From: Cupriavidus taiwanensis
Lineage (GTDB): Bacteria; Pseudomonadota; Gammaproteobacteria; Burkholderiales; Burkholderiaceae
NCBI RefSeq assembly: GCF_900250075.1
Contig: NZ_LT977071.1
Coordinates: 846,138 to 910,137 of the forward strand
Reading direction: 5' to 3'
DNA: 64,000 nt
In this document: positions 35,808-45,189 of the stretch, piece after piece
Position numbering within the stretch: the stretch's first letter is position 1
Layout of the letters: every line of letters starts with the position of its first letter
Translations under genes and position numbers: made by a program
Notes under the pieces: generated by a model
What the model was told of the DNA's origin: nothing
The model's input: only the letters and a program-made list of their open reading frames with translations
Databases searched by the model: none

Positions 35808-36649
35808 TGGGTTTCATGGCGCGCCCGGCCGCGGCGGCGTGTGTGCTGGTGGCCGCGCTGTCCGGCTGCGCCGCCGGCAACAACGGCGCCTCGGCCATGC
35901 ACGAGCAGGCCGAGGCCCAGGTGGAACTGGCCAGGTTGCGCGACAAGACCGCGCGCGCGGAATACAGCGAACAGGCGGTCTACCTGGGCCTGATCCGCAA
36001 GATGCAGCAGGACGGGCTCTACTTTGCGTCGCTCGCGCATATCGAGGTCTATGTGCAGCGCTTCGGCGCGGGTCCGGAGATCCAGGTGATGCGCGCCGAT
36101 GCGCTGCGCGAAACCGGACAGGACCAGGCTGCCATCGAGGCGTACCAGCAGTTGGCCGCCACCGCCAGGGGGGCGGAGGCCGCGCACGCGCATCACGGGC
36201 TCGGACTGCTGGCGGGGCGGCAGGACGACTTTGCGCGCGCAGTCACGGAGTTGCGCGCCGCCGCCGCGCTGGATCCGGTCAACGCGCGCATTGCCAGCGA
36301 CCTGGGCTATGCGCTGATGCGCGCCGGCGCGCTGCAGGAAGCACGCGTGCCGGTGATGCAGGCGCTGGAGCTGGATGCGCGCAATCCGCGCGTGATCAGC
36401 AATGCGGTGGTCTGGCTGATGGCCGATGGCAAGCGCGCCCAGGCCAACGCCATGATGCAGAAGGCCGCGTTGCCCGAGCCCACCCGCGGCGCGATCCGCA
36501 AGGAAGCCGACCGCATCGCCCGCGCCGCCGCCGCGCGCGACCGCGCGTCGGCACGCCAGGCGCAGCCCAGGCCGACATCCGCGCCCGCCGCCGTGGCGGT
36601 CGTGGCCAAGCCAATCGCCATCGCCGCGCAAGCCGGCGCTACACCATGA
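35804..36649 (+). CDS. tadD: TPR lipoprotein TadD
   Basis: The 281-residue lipoprotein (lipobox LSGC, C22) is an assembly factor that helps secretin insertion or pilus biogenesis. Two to three TPR units are visible at about 95-205 (GQDQAAIEAYQQLAATARG; HHGLGLLAGRQDDFARAV; LGYALMRAGALQEARVPV). A basic, Ala-rich tail ends the protein. The ATG at 35804 overlaps the tadC stop and has GGAGGA six bases ahead. Its stop overlaps the start of the DUF3613 gene. Confidence 0.88.
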   Translation: MMGFMARPAAAACVLVAALSGCAAGNNGASAMHEQAEAQVELARLRDKTARAEYSEQAVYLGLIRKMQQDGLYFASLAHIEVYVQRFGAGPEIQVMRADALRETGQDQAAIEAYQQLAATARGAEAAHAHHGLGLLAGRQDDFARAVTELRAAAALDPVNARIASDLGYALMRAGALQEARVPVMQALELDARNPRVISNAVVWLMADGKRAQANAMMQKAALPEPTRGAIRKEADRIARAAAARDRASARQAQPRPTSAPAAVAVVAKPIAIAAQAGATP

Positions 36650-37011
36650 CAGCCAATCTTCTCGTTGCCATCCAAAAGCGCGCCGCATGCGTGGCGCTCG
36701 GCCTGGGGGCGCTGGCCCCGCTGGCGCACGCGCAGGGCGACGCCGCGATGACCGAAGCGGCCGCCGCCGACATGCCGCCGGCGCGGTCCGCGCAGCACGA
36801 GATCGGCGCCGACACGCGCGCGATCCTGGCGATCCAGCGCGAGGGCACGCAGGCCGGGCCGATGTTGCCGATGCACGGCGAACAGGCCGCGCTGGGCTAT
36901 GAGCGCTACCTGAACAGCTTCCGCTTCGCGCTGCCCGAGTTCTACACCGGCCAGGCCAACGCCAGCACCACGCGCGCCGGCTCGGCCGGGCAGATGCTGG
37001 GCGGAAAATGA
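36646..37011 (+). CDS. DUF3613-type small periplasmic protein of the Tad locus
   Basis: A 121-residue protein with a signal peptide (about 1-29, ending AHAQG). The mature part has a conserved-looking core (ADTRAILAIQREGTQAG, then ALGYERYLNSFRFALPEF), which matches the DUF3613 pattern seen beside tadD and tadG in Burkholderiales. The function is not known; periplasmic location and strict placement suggest a Tad-specific accessory factor. It is coupled at both ends: its ATG overlaps the tadD stop, and its stop overlaps the tadG ATG. Confidence 0.8.
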   Translation: MTANLLVAIQKRAACVALGLGALAPLAHAQGDAAMTEAAAADMPPARSAQHEIGADTRAILAIQREGTQAGPMLPMHGEQAALGYERYLNSFRFALPEFYTGQANASTTRAGSAGQMLGGK

Positions 37012-38699
37012 GCCTGCGCCAGCCGCCGGTGCCCCGCACCCGTCGCTCTGCACGTGGCGCCGTCAGCGTGATGGCGGCGGTGCTGATCGCCACCGTCGCA
37101 ATCGCCGCGCTGGTGTCGATCGACGTCGGCCATGTGTTCATGCGCCAGCGGCAGCTGCAGAACATGGTGGACCTGGCGGCGATGTCGGCGGCGCAGCAGC
37201 TCAAGCGGGCGGACAGCGCGGCCAATCTCAATGCCGCCGTGCTGGGAACGGTCAGCAATATCGGCGCGAAGAACGGCTATCCGTCGGGCATTGCCATGGG
37301 CTGCGCGCAGGCGGCCGGGGGTGGCGCGGATGCAATGACAGCCTGTGTCGGCGTATGGGATCCGGCAACCGCCGGCCCGCGGCATTTCAGCGCCGTGTAC
37401 AACGCCGCCACGGTCTCGCCCAATGCCGTGCGCGTGCAGGCCACGCAGACGGTGCCGATCCTGTTCGTGTTCAGCGGCGGCAGCGGCAGGCAGCTGTTCG
37501 CGGAATCGATTGCGAGCGGCAGCCCGCCGGTGGCGGCGTTTTCACTGGGCACGGGTTTGCTGGACGTCTCGACCGCCAACAGCATGCTGAGCGTGCTGCT
37601 GGGCAATGCGGTGAACCTGTCGTTGGCGGATTGGCAGGGACTGGTCAATACCACGGTGACGCTGGACCAGCTGCGGCTGGAGGCGGACGTCGGCACCGTG
37701 GAACAACTGCTGAATGCGTCGCTGAACCTGCGCGATTTCTATGCGCTTGTGCTCGGCGCGGCCGGGCGCGACACGCTGCTCAACACCATGCTGGGCAGCC
37801 CGCCTACCACGCTGGGCGCGAGCGGAGCGGCCGCGTCGGTGTCGCTGGCAAGGCTGCTCGACCTGGGCCTGATGGCACCCGCGGCATCGTCGGCGGTGGA
37901 AGTGGGCCTGAATGTCGCGCAGTTGCTGCTCGCCGGCGCGCAAGTCGCACGCGGCGACACCGCGGTCGCGCTGCCGCTGAACATTCCGAAGCTACCGTTT
38001 GGCCTGGGCGGCATCAGCGCCAACCTGCGCGTGATCGAGCCGCCGGTCACAGCGGCCGGTCCGGCGCGGCAGCTGTCCAGCAAGCCCGACACCTGGCAGA
38101 CCAGCGCCACCTCCTCGCAGCTCAGGCTGACGCTGGCGCTCCAGATCAAGGCAGACATCCTGAAGCCGGTAATCGACGCCGATCTGAACGTGCCGCTCTT
38201 TCTTGACGTCGCCAACGCCACGGCCGACCTTGCCCGGCTTCAATGCGCGGCCAATCCCGCGGATCGTCGGGCCACGATGCAGGTGAAGAGCGGCCTGGCC
38301 ACGGCGTGCCTGACCGACGGCTGCACGGGCGGCGAGGTGGTGCTTGGCGAGGTCAAGGTGGGAGTGCTGGGAGACATCGCCCAGGTTGTTGCCACCGATG
38401 TGCCGCGTCATGGCAACACCGTCGCCCAGGAAGTCACCCTGGCGCCGGGCGGCCATGCGCAAGTGGGTATGGCAGATCCGTTCGGCGGATTGTTCTCGCA
38501 GGTGCTGTCGCTGAAGATACGGACCAAGTTGCTGGGGATCCTCAGCTTGCCCCTGGATATTGGCCCGTTGCTGGCGCCGCTGGGGGCTACGCTCGACGCG
38601 CTGGTCCCGCCGCTGCTCAACAGCCTGGGCATCCAGCTTGGCAACAGCGACCTCTGGGTCCACAGCATCGATTGCAACAACGCTGAACTGGTGTACTGA
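37008..38699 (+). CDS. tadG: TadG-like pilus-associated protein
   Basis: A 563-residue protein with the TadE/TadG N-terminus: a short basic leader ([12 protein letters not shown]) and one membrane helix ([20 protein letters not shown]), then the typical [20 protein letters not shown] continuation (shown in 20 residues). The periplasmic body of about 480 residues has Ala/Leu-rich repeats and four cysteines in the last third ([18 protein letters not shown]). TadG proteins anchor or stabilise the Tad complex. Unlike many TadG it has no VWA metal-binding motif that I can see. The gene ends the pilus operon; 38 bp then lead to the sigma-54 regulator. Confidence 0.82.
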   Translation: MSLRQPPVPRTRRSARGAVSVMAAVLIATVAIAALVSIDVGHVFMRQRQLQNMVDLAAMSAAQQLKRADSAANLNAAVLGTVSNIGAKNGYPSGIAMGCAQAAGGGADAMTACVGVWDPATAGPRHFSAVYNAATVSPNAVRVQATQTVPILFVFSGGSGRQLFAESIASGSPPVAAFSLGTGLLDVSTANSMLSVLLGNAVNLSLADWQGLVNTTVTLDQLRLEADVGTVEQLLNASLNLRDFYALVLGAAGRDTLLNTMLGSPPTTLGASGAAASVSLARLLDLGLMAPAASSAVEVGLNVAQLLLAGAQVARGDTAVALPLNIPKLPFGLGGISANLRVIEPPVTAAGPARQLSSKPDTWQTSATSSQLRLTLALQIKADILKPVIDADLNVPLFLDVANATADLARLQCAANPADRRATMQVKSGLATACLTDGCTGGEVVLGEVKVGVLGDIAQVVATDVPRHGNTVAQEVTLAPGGHAQVGMADPFGGLFSQVLSLKIRTKLLGILSLPLDIGPLLAPLGATLDALVPPLLNSLGIQLGNSDLWVHSIDCNNAELVY

Positions 38700-38737
38700 G
38701 CCATGATCGCGCCAAACCGCCTGATGGCAGAAACAGA

Positions 38738-40102
38738 ATGAAGACAGACCGCTGGGCCTACGAAAACCTTGAAGTCTACGTGTGGGAAGGCAAGTACGAG
38801 ATTGCCGACCGTGTCACGCGTTTCCTGGCGCCCCTGGGCGTGGACGTGATCCGCGCCGGCGCGCTCGAGGCCGTGCCTGCCGAGCCGCGCCTGAAGCCGT
38901 GCATCGCGGTGATCAGCGTGTCGGTGATCGGCGCCGCGCGCTTTTCGCTGGACTGGGAAGCCGCACATGGCATGCCGGTGATCTGGGTGGCGGGGCCGGG
39001 GCGTGAAACCGATCCCGGACGCTTTCCGCCGGAGTACGCGCATATCCTTGCCGATGACTTTACCGGCGCCGACCTGCGCGGCCAGATCGGCAAGCTGCTG
39101 CCGCAGCTGCTCGCCACCGAGGCCACCGGCGAGCGCGAGGCCGACCTGGTGGCCGGCTCGGCGGCGATGCGCCAGCTGCTGCAGCACGTGGAAACCTTTG
39201 CCGACTTCGGCAGCAACGTGATGCTGTACGGCGAGACCGGCGCGGGCAAGGAGCGCATCGCGCGCCTGTTCCATGAGCGCAACACCACCTACGGCAAGGG
39301 CCCGTTCGTCGCGGTCAACTGCGGCGCGATTCCCGACGGGCTGTTCGAGTCGCAGTTCTTCGGCCATGCCAAGGGCGCGTTTACCGGGGCATCGTTCGCG
39401 CATCGCGGCTACTTCGAGCAGGCCAACGGCGGCACGCTGTTTCTCGACGAGATCGGCGACCTGCCGCTGTTCCAGCAGGTCAAGCTGCTGCGCGTGCTGG
39501 AAGAGAACGTGATCACCCGGCTGGGCTCGACGCTGGCGGTCAAGCTGGACTTCCGGCTGGTGGCCGCGACCAACAAGGACCTGCGCGACGCCGTGCGGCA
39601 GGGGCGCTTCCGCGCCGACCTGTTCTTCCGCCTGGCGGTGATCGAAATGCGCATCCCCAGCCTGGAAGAGCGCGGCCCGGCCGACAAGGTGGCGCTGCTG
39701 CAGTCGTTCCTGCGCCATATGCTGGGCGCCTCCGGCTATGACGCCTTGCCGCCGATGCCGGACTGGCTCAAGGGCGCGGTCGGCACCGCCTACTTCACCG
39801 GCAACGTGCGCGAACTGCGCAACCTGGCCGAGCGCGTCGGCATCACCGTGCAGCAGACCGGGCATTGGGACGAGGAGCGCATCCGGCCGCTGTTCCGCGC
39901 GCTGCACCCCGGCGCGTTCGATGGCGGCGAGCGCGCCGACCTGCGCGGCGACATGGAAGAACGCCGCCGCATCCTGGCCGCGCTCGACGCCAACGGCTGG
40001 CGGCGGCAGGACACGGCGGCCAGCCTGGGCATCAGCCGCAAGGTGCTGTGGGAGAAGATGCGCAAGTACCAGATCGCCGACAGCGAGGCCGAGCCGGTCT
40101 GA
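38738..40102 (+). CDS. Sigma-54-dependent activator with degenerate receiver-like domain
   Basis: The 454-residue enhancer-binding protein has a receiver-sized N-terminal domain (about 1-125) that lacks the phospho-accepting Asp and its acidic pocket, a AAA+ domain with Walker A GETGAGKE (165-172), the sigma-54 contact motif GAFTGA (213-218), Walker B ([13 protein letters not shown]) and a C-terminal Fis-type helix-turn-helix (about 420-445: [17 protein letters not shown]). It probably needs sigma-54 to activate the Tad or flp promoter, but no good -24/-12 site is seen upstream of flp. Control may be by another protein rather than phosphorylation. Directly after tadG. Confidence 0.9.
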   Translation: MKTDRWAYENLEVYVWEGKYEIADRVTRFLAPLGVDVIRAGALEAVPAEPRLKPCIAVISVSVIGAARFSLDWEAAHGMPVIWVAGPGRETDPGRFPPEYAHILADDFTGADLRGQIGKLLPQLLATEATGEREADLVAGSAAMRQLLQHVETFADFGSNVMLYGETGAGKERIARLFHERNTTYGKGPFVAVNCGAIPDGLFESQFFGHAKGAFTGASFAHRGYFEQANGGTLFLDEIGDLPLFQQVKLLRVLEENVITRLGSTLAVKLDFRLVAATNKDLRDAVRQGRFRADLFFRLAVIEMRIPSLEERGPADKVALLQSFLRHMLGASGYDALPPMPDWLKGAVGTAYFTGNVRELRNLAERVGITVQQTGHWDEERIRPLFRALHPGAFDGGERADLRGDMEERRRILAALDANGWRRQDTAASLGISRKVLWEKMRKYQIADSEAEPV

Positions 40103-40220
40103 GCGCCGGTCAGCGCCAACGTAGCCCGCGCATCGCCCGCTGTTGCGCGTGCCACGCCAGGGAAGACGGCCTGCGACGCATTATGATGCGGGTTTCGCCG
40201 ATTCTTCAACGGACCCCGGA

Positions 40221-41369
40221 TTGCGTTTCCTTCACACCGCCGACTGGCATCTCGGCCGCCTCTTCCATGCGCGCAGCCTGCTGGAAGACCAGGCCCATCT
40301 CCTCGACCAGTTTGTCGAACTGGTCCGCAACGAGCGCCCGGATGCGGTGCTGATTGCCGGCGACGTCTATGACCGCGCCGTGCCGCCGCCCGAGGCGGTG
40401 GCCTTGCTCGACGACGTGCTCGGCCGCATCGTGGTCGATGCCGGCGTGCCGGTAGTGATGATCGCGGGCAACCACGACAGCGCGCAGCGGCTGGAATTCG
40501 GCGCGCGCCTGATGCGCGCGCAGGGGCTGCATGTGGCTGGCCGCACGCTGCCCGAGGCCACTTGCGTGAGCCTGCATGATGCGCACGGCGAAGTCCGCGT
40601 CTATGCGCTGCCGTATGCCGAACCCGCCGTGGTGCGCGATGCGGTCGGCACCGACATGCCGTCGCATGAAGCCGCCTTGCGCGCGCAGCTCGATGCCATC
40701 CGCGCGGTGCATCCGGCGGGCGTGCGCGCGGTGGTGGTGGGCCATGCCTTCGTGGTGGGCGGCGCGGCCAGCGAATCGGAACGGCCGCTGTCGGTGGGCG
40801 GCAGCGGTGCCGTGGCGGCGGAACTGTTCGCCGGCTTCGACCTGGTCGCGCTGGGCCACCTGCACCGGCCGCAGACGCTGGGCGGCGGACGCATCCACTA
40901 TGCAGGCTCGCTGCTGAAATACTCGCTGTCGGAATGCGCGCACCAGAAGTCGGTATCGCGCATCGAACTGGACGCGGACGGGACCGTCGCCATCACGCCG
41001 CTGACGCTGCAGCCGCTGCGCGACGTGCGCGTGCTGGAGGGCGAGCTGGCACAGTTGCTGACCGCCGGCACCGACGATCCGCAGCGCGATGACTACATCC
41101 ACGCGCGCCTGACCGACACCGGCGCGCTGCTGGACCCGATGGCGCGGTTGCGCCAGGTCTATCCCAACGCGCTTGCGATCGAGCGCACCGTGCTGGCGCG
41201 CACCGGCATGGCGTCGGAGGCGGGCCGCAAGCTGCGCCAGTTGGGCACCGGCGAGCTGTTCGCCAGTTTCTTCCGCGAGGTGGCCGATGCCGAGCTGGAC
41301 CCGGACCAGCGCGCCGCGCTCGACCAGGTGCTGGCGGGCATCGCCGCGTCGGAACGGGAGTCGGCATGA
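40221..41369 (+). CDS. sbcD: SbcD nuclease subunit (Mre11-like)
   Basis: A 382-residue metallophosphoesterase that, with SbcC, cuts DNA hairpins and ends. Phosphoesterase motifs are complete: HTADWHLGR (I), AGDVYDR (II), AGNHDS (III), VVVGHAF and LGHLHRPQ (IV-V). I start at TTG 40221, where the protein would begin M-R-F-L-H-T-A-D-W-H, the usual family opening; in-frame starts further upstream add about 26 unrelated residues. The stop overlaps the sbcC ATG (ATGA). This strand-orientation and coupling are standard. Confidence 0.93.
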   Translation: MRFLHTADWHLGRLFHARSLLEDQAHLLDQFVELVRNERPDAVLIAGDVYDRAVPPPEAVALLDDVLGRIVVDAGVPVVMIAGNHDSAQRLEFGARLMRAQGLHVAGRTLPEATCVSLHDAHGEVRVYALPYAEPAVVRDAVGTDMPSHEAALRAQLDAIRAVHPAGVRAVVVGHAFVVGGAASESERPLSVGGSGAVAAELFAGFDLVALGHLHRPQTLGGGRIHYAGSLLKYSLSECAHQKSVSRIELDADGTVAITPLTLQPLRDVRVLEGELAQLLTAGTDDPQRDDYIHARLTDTGALLDPMARLRQVYPNALAIERTVLARTGMASEAGRKLRQLGTGELFASFFREVADAELDPDQRAALDQVLAGIAASERESA

Positions 41370-44300
41370 GACCGCTGCATCTGACGCTGCAGGCGTTCGG
41401 CCCCTTTGCCGCGACCGAGGAGATCGATTTCACGCGGCTGGGCGAGCAGGCCTTCGTGCTGATCCATGGCCCCACCGGTGCGGGCAAGACCACGCTGCTC
41501 GATGCCATCTGCTTTGCGCTGTACGGCGACACCTCCGGCGGCGAGCGCAGCGCGCAGGCCATGCGCAGCGCCAATGCGGCAGCGGGCTTGCGCACCGAGG
41601 TGACGCTGACCTTCAGCCTGGGCGCGCAGCGCTGGCGCGTGGTGCGCTCGCCCGTGCAGGAGCGGCCCAAACAGCGCGGCGAGGGCTGGGTCACCGAGCC
41701 GGCCAGGGCGCAGCTGGACCTGCACGACGGCAATGGCTGGGTCAGCAAGGCCAGCCAGCCTGGCAAGGTCAGCGATGCCGTGCGCGAGCTGCTGGGTTTC
41801 GACAGCGCGCAGTTCCGCCAGGTCATCGTGCTGCCGCAGGGGCGCTTCCGCGAATTGCTGACCGCCAGTTCGCAGGCACGGCAGGCCATCCTTGAGCGGC
41901 TGTTCCGCACCGAGCTGTACCACCGCGTGGAAGAGCTGCTGAAGACCGAGGCCGCCGGCATCCGGCGCGACGCCGAGCGCATTACGATCCAGCGCGACGA
42001 AGCGTTGCGGCAGGCCGGCGTGGAATCGGCACAGGCGTTGGCGGACGGCATCGCGGCCATGCAGGCCGAGCTGCAGGCGCTGCAAGGCCAGGAGCAAGGC
42101 GCACGCGCCGCGCAGGCCGCCGCGCAGGCCGCGCTCGCGGCCGGCGAGCAGGTGTCGGCGCGCCTGCAGGAGCGCCAGCAGGCGCAGGCCGCCCATGCGG
42201 CGCTGATGGCGCGGCAGGCCGCCATCGATGAACAGCGCGGCCGCTTGCAGGCGGCGCAGCGTGCCGCGCGTGTGATGCCGGCGGTGGCGGCCGCACAGGC
42301 CGCGCAGCGCGATCACGCTGCCGGCGCCGCGGCATTGGCGCAGGCGACCGAGCAAGCGGCCCGCGCCGGGCATCGGGCCACACAGGCCGCCGCGGCCTTG
42401 CAGGCGCAAGTGCAGCAGGCCGAAGTCCGCCAGGCCGCGCAGCGCCGCGTTACGCAGCTGGAAGCGATGCTGCCGCGCGCGCAGCGGCTGGGGGCGTTGC
42501 AGCGCGCCTTGCTCGAGGCCGAAGCCAGGCAGGTCACTGCTGCCACCGCACGCGATCGCGCCTTGGCGCAAGTCGAGACATGCCGCGCCGCCGCCGTGAC
42601 CGCTGAATCGGCACTGGGACAGGCGCAGCTTGCCGCGGCGCAGGCACAGGCGACCGCCTTGCAGCTGGCCGCGCTGCAGGAGCGCGCGCGGCAATTCGAA
42701 CGGTACCGGCAGGCGGCGCGTTCGCTGGACGCCTCGAATGCGCAGGCCGCCGGGCATGCGCAGGCCGAACAGCAGGCGCTGCATCACCGCGACCGCTGCC
42801 GCACCGCGCTGGCCGACGCCGAAGCCGCGTGGCGCGCTGGCCAGGCCGCGCGCCTGGCGCAGACGCTGGCGTCAGGCGATGCCTGCCCGGTGTGCGGCAG
42901 CACCGCGCATCCCGAGCCGGCACGGCAGGTAGCGCAGCCGCTGTCGGACCTGGCGCTGGAGGCCGCGCGCCAGGCACTGCTGGAAGCGGAATCCGAAGCG
43001 GTGCGCTGCGCCGGCCAGCACCAGGCCGCGCAACTGGCGATCGCCCAGGCACGCGAGCGGCTGGAAGAACTGGCCGCGGCACTGGGCGATGCCAGCGCGG
43101 CAGCGGCCGCCGGCGTCAGCGCTGACATCGAAGCGCAGCAAGCGGCGCTGGCGCAGCAGCGGCAGGCTTCGGCAAGCCTGGCGCAACGCGAAGCCGCGAT
43201 CGCGACGTCGCGCGCGGCGCGCGACAGCGCCGAAGCCGTGCACCGCGATGCCGTGGTTGCGGCCGATGCCGCCGCGCAGGCATTGGCGCATTGCCGCGGC
43301 GAGTGGCAGGCCGAGAGCGCGCAGGTTCCTGAAGATTCGCGCGATCCGGTGGCCCTGGCCGAGGCACTGCGTCAGGCGCAGGCCGCGCTGGCAGGTCTGG
43401 AGCAGGCGCTGGCCGCGGCGCAGGCGGCAGAGCGCCAGGCTGCCGCGGAAGATGCGGGTGCGCAGGCCGCGCTGGTGTCGGCACGGCAGGCGCACGCGCA
43501 GATCACTGAACGCCTGGCCAACGCCGAAGCGGCATTGGCGCAGGCGCTCGCGCAGCAGGGCTTTGCCGATGCGCGGGCGCACGCCGATGCCTGCCTGGAT
43601 GATGACGCGATGCAAGCGCTGGACGCCACGCTGCGCACGTTCGATAGCCAGCTGGCGGCCGCCGCCGACCGGCGCGAGCGCGCGGAAGCTGCCGCGCGAG
43701 CGCTCGATGCGCCCGATCTGGACGGCCTGCGCGCGGCACTCGGCGCTGCGGCGACGACGGTGGAGGACCTGGTGCGGCAGCAGGCTGAACGCGGCCGTTC
43801 CCGCGACGCGCTGCTGCAATGCCAGCAGCGGCTGCAGCAGCTGGACCAGGCAGGCCGCGACATCGAAGCCCGCTTTGCCGTGCTCGGCCGGCTGGCCGAA
43901 GTGGCCAACGGCAACAACCCGCGCCGCATGACGTTCCAGCGCTTCGTGCTGGCCACGCTCCTCGACGAGGTGCTGGAGGCCGCGTCGATGCGACTGCTGG
44001 CGATGAGCCGCGGCCGCTATGTGCTGCAGCGCGTGCGCGAGCAGGCCGACCAGCGCAGCGCGGGCGGGCTCGATATCGAAGTGTTCGACCACGATACCGG
44101 CGCGGCGCGCCCGGCCAATACGCTGTCAGGCGGCGAAGGTTTCCTCGCGTCGTTGTCGCTGGCGCTGGGCCTGGCCGACGTGGTGCAGTCGCGCGCGGGC
44201 GGCATCCAGCTCGACACGCTGTTCGTCGACGAAGGCTTCGGCACGCTCGATCCAGAAAGCCTCGACTTTGCCCTGCGCACGCTGCTCGATTTACAGCAGG

Positions 44301-44428
44301 CCGGGCGCCTGGTCGGGATCATTTCGCACGTCACGGAGTTGCGCGAGCGCATCGACGTGCGGCTGGAGGTGCGGCCCGGCACGGGCGGCAGCCGCGTGCT
44401 GCTGACCGGTGTGCCGGTGGCGGCCTAG
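41366..44428 (+). CDS. sbcC: SbcC ATPase subunit (Rad50-like)
   Basis: A 1020-residue SMC-like ATPase. Walker A is GPTGAGKTT (35-43); long coiled-coil arms rich in Ala/Gln/Arg fill about 180-870 and are interrupted by a zinc hook CPVC (507-510); the ABC signature LSGGEGF begins near 920 and Walker B (LFVDEGFGTLD) follows. The SbcCD complex removes hairpins and processes blocked ends; large inverted repeats like those at 3.3 and 25.5 kb are its normal prey, which makes their survival next to this gene of interest. Length and domain order are normal for the family. Confidence 0.95.
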   Translation: MRPLHLTLQAFGPFAATEEIDFTRLGEQAFVLIHGPTGAGKTTLLDAICFALYGDTSGGERSAQAMRSANAAAGLRTEVTLTFSLGAQRWRVVRSPVQERPKQRGEGWVTEPARAQLDLHDGNGWVSKASQPGKVSDAVRELLGFDSAQFRQVIVLPQGRFRELLTASSQARQAILERLFRTELYHRVEELLKTEAAGIRRDAERITIQRDEALRQAGVESAQALADGIAAMQAELQALQGQEQGARAAQAAAQAALAAGEQVSARLQERQQAQAAHAALMARQAAIDEQRGRLQAAQRAARVMPAVAAAQAAQRDHAAGAAALAQATEQAARAGHRATQAAAALQAQVQQAEVRQAAQRRVTQLEAMLPRAQRLGALQRALLEAEARQVTAATARDRALAQVETCRAAAVTAESALGQAQLAAAQAQATALQLAALQERARQFERYRQAARSLDASNAQAAGHAQAEQQALHHRDRCRTALADAEAAWRAGQAARLAQTLASGDACPVCGSTAHPEPARQVAQPLSDLALEAARQALLEAESEAVRCAGQHQAAQLAIAQARERLEELAAALGDASAAAAAGVSADIEAQQAALAQQRQASASLAQREAAIATSRAARDSAEAVHRDAVVAADAAAQALAHCRGEWQAESAQVPEDSRDPVALAEALRQAQAALAGLEQALAAAQAAERQAAAEDAGAQAALVSARQAHAQITERLANAEAALAQALAQQGFADARAHADACLDDDAMQALDATLRTFDSQLAAAADRRERAEAAARALDAPDLDGLRAALGAAATTVEDLVRQQAERGRSRDALLQCQQRLQQLDQAGRDIEARFAVLGRLAEVANGNNPRRMTFQRFVLATLLDEVLEAASMRLLAMSRGRYVLQRVREQADQRSAGGLDIEVFDHDTGAARPANTLSGGEGFLASLSLALGLADVVQSRAGGIQLDTLFVDEGFGTLDPESLDFALRTLLDLQQAGRLVGIISHVTELRERIDVRLEVRPGTGGSRVLLTGVPVAA

Positions 44429-44444
44429 ACGGGGAAGGGCAGGA

Positions 44445-44663
44445 TCAGGCGACGACGGCCTGGCGGCAGCGGATCGCCATCACCTGCGCCTCGAAGGCGC
44501 GCGCAGCCGAACGGGCCAGGCGCGCGCGGCGCGACAGCGGCGGCGCGGAAGTCGGTGTGGCGGGGTGACGATCCATTGCCCAGGCACTGCGGGTGACATG
44601 CAGGATGCGCGCGAGCGCTGCTGCATGGGGCGTGGAAGAAAACGGGACGTTGGCGGTGGCCAT
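44445..44663 (-). CDS. Small hypothetical protein, 72 residues, Arg-rich
   Basis: I do not recognise a family. A strong ribosome site (CGAGGAG) lies 8 bases ahead of the ATG at 44663. The protein has a Ser/Thr/Pro/Ala N-terminal part and an arginine-rich second half (RRARLARSAARAFEAQVMAIRCRQAV) that could form a basic amphipathic helix, resembling small nucleic-acid or membrane-binding proteins without proof. It is convergent with sbcC, and its promoter would lie in the gap upstream. Without homologs it might be a chance frame, though the ribosome site supports it. Confidence 0.55.
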   Translation of the reverse strand: MATANVPFSSTPHAAALARILHVTRSAWAMDRHPATPTSAPPLSRRARLARSAARAFEAQVMAIRCRQAVVA

Positions 44664-44940
44664 GGTGACGGGCTCCTCGTTCTTGTGTGTTGCCAGGCGA
44701 GGCCGGCTCAGCCGGGTGGTCCGGAGGCTGCTGTGCGGCGCTGCCTTGTTCTGCTTCAACGATAGGCCCGGCTGGCGTTGCGCCCTATCCCGTGCGAGCC
44801 GATTGTGATGTCGGCTCAGTCCTACATAGAGGGTGTCTGCATCACCTTGCGCGCTGATCGCACAAACTGGTTGGCCGACCGCCCGGTCGGCTTGACCGTC
44901 GCCGACGGCCAGGTGTAACCTGTTCATTCTGCGAATTCGA

Positions 44941-44955
44941 GTTCGTATATCGAAC
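44941..44955. promoter_or_regulatory. Palindrome GTTCG-TATAT-CGAAC before pcaIJF
   Basis: The 526-bp gap 44664-45189 has no supported gene; its main feature is this perfect 5-5-5 inverted repeat, 235 bp before pcaI. An additional half-like GAATTCGA lies just left. IclR-type regulators of 3-oxoadipate and 4-hydroxybenzoate genes bind dyads with GTTCG/CGAAC-like halves, so a PcaR-type operator is likely. The rest of the gap to pcaI holds no obvious promoter pair. Confidence 0.6.
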
Positions 44956-45189
44956 ATCTCGGTTTGTCCCGGATTTATCCCCGGTCTATCCGTAGGTTCG
45001 AGCGACGAGTGCCTGGTCCACTTCGACCGATGCAGAGCACGCGCAGACTGCTGGACTCGTTCACCGGGCGGCCAAGACCGCCCGCCGCAACGAACATCCT
45101 TCCGGCAGGATTACCGGAGACCGTCTTTCATGCGCCGCGGCTTGCGGCCCGCTCCGGTAGCCTGGCGGATCTTCCGACCTGGAACGCAA

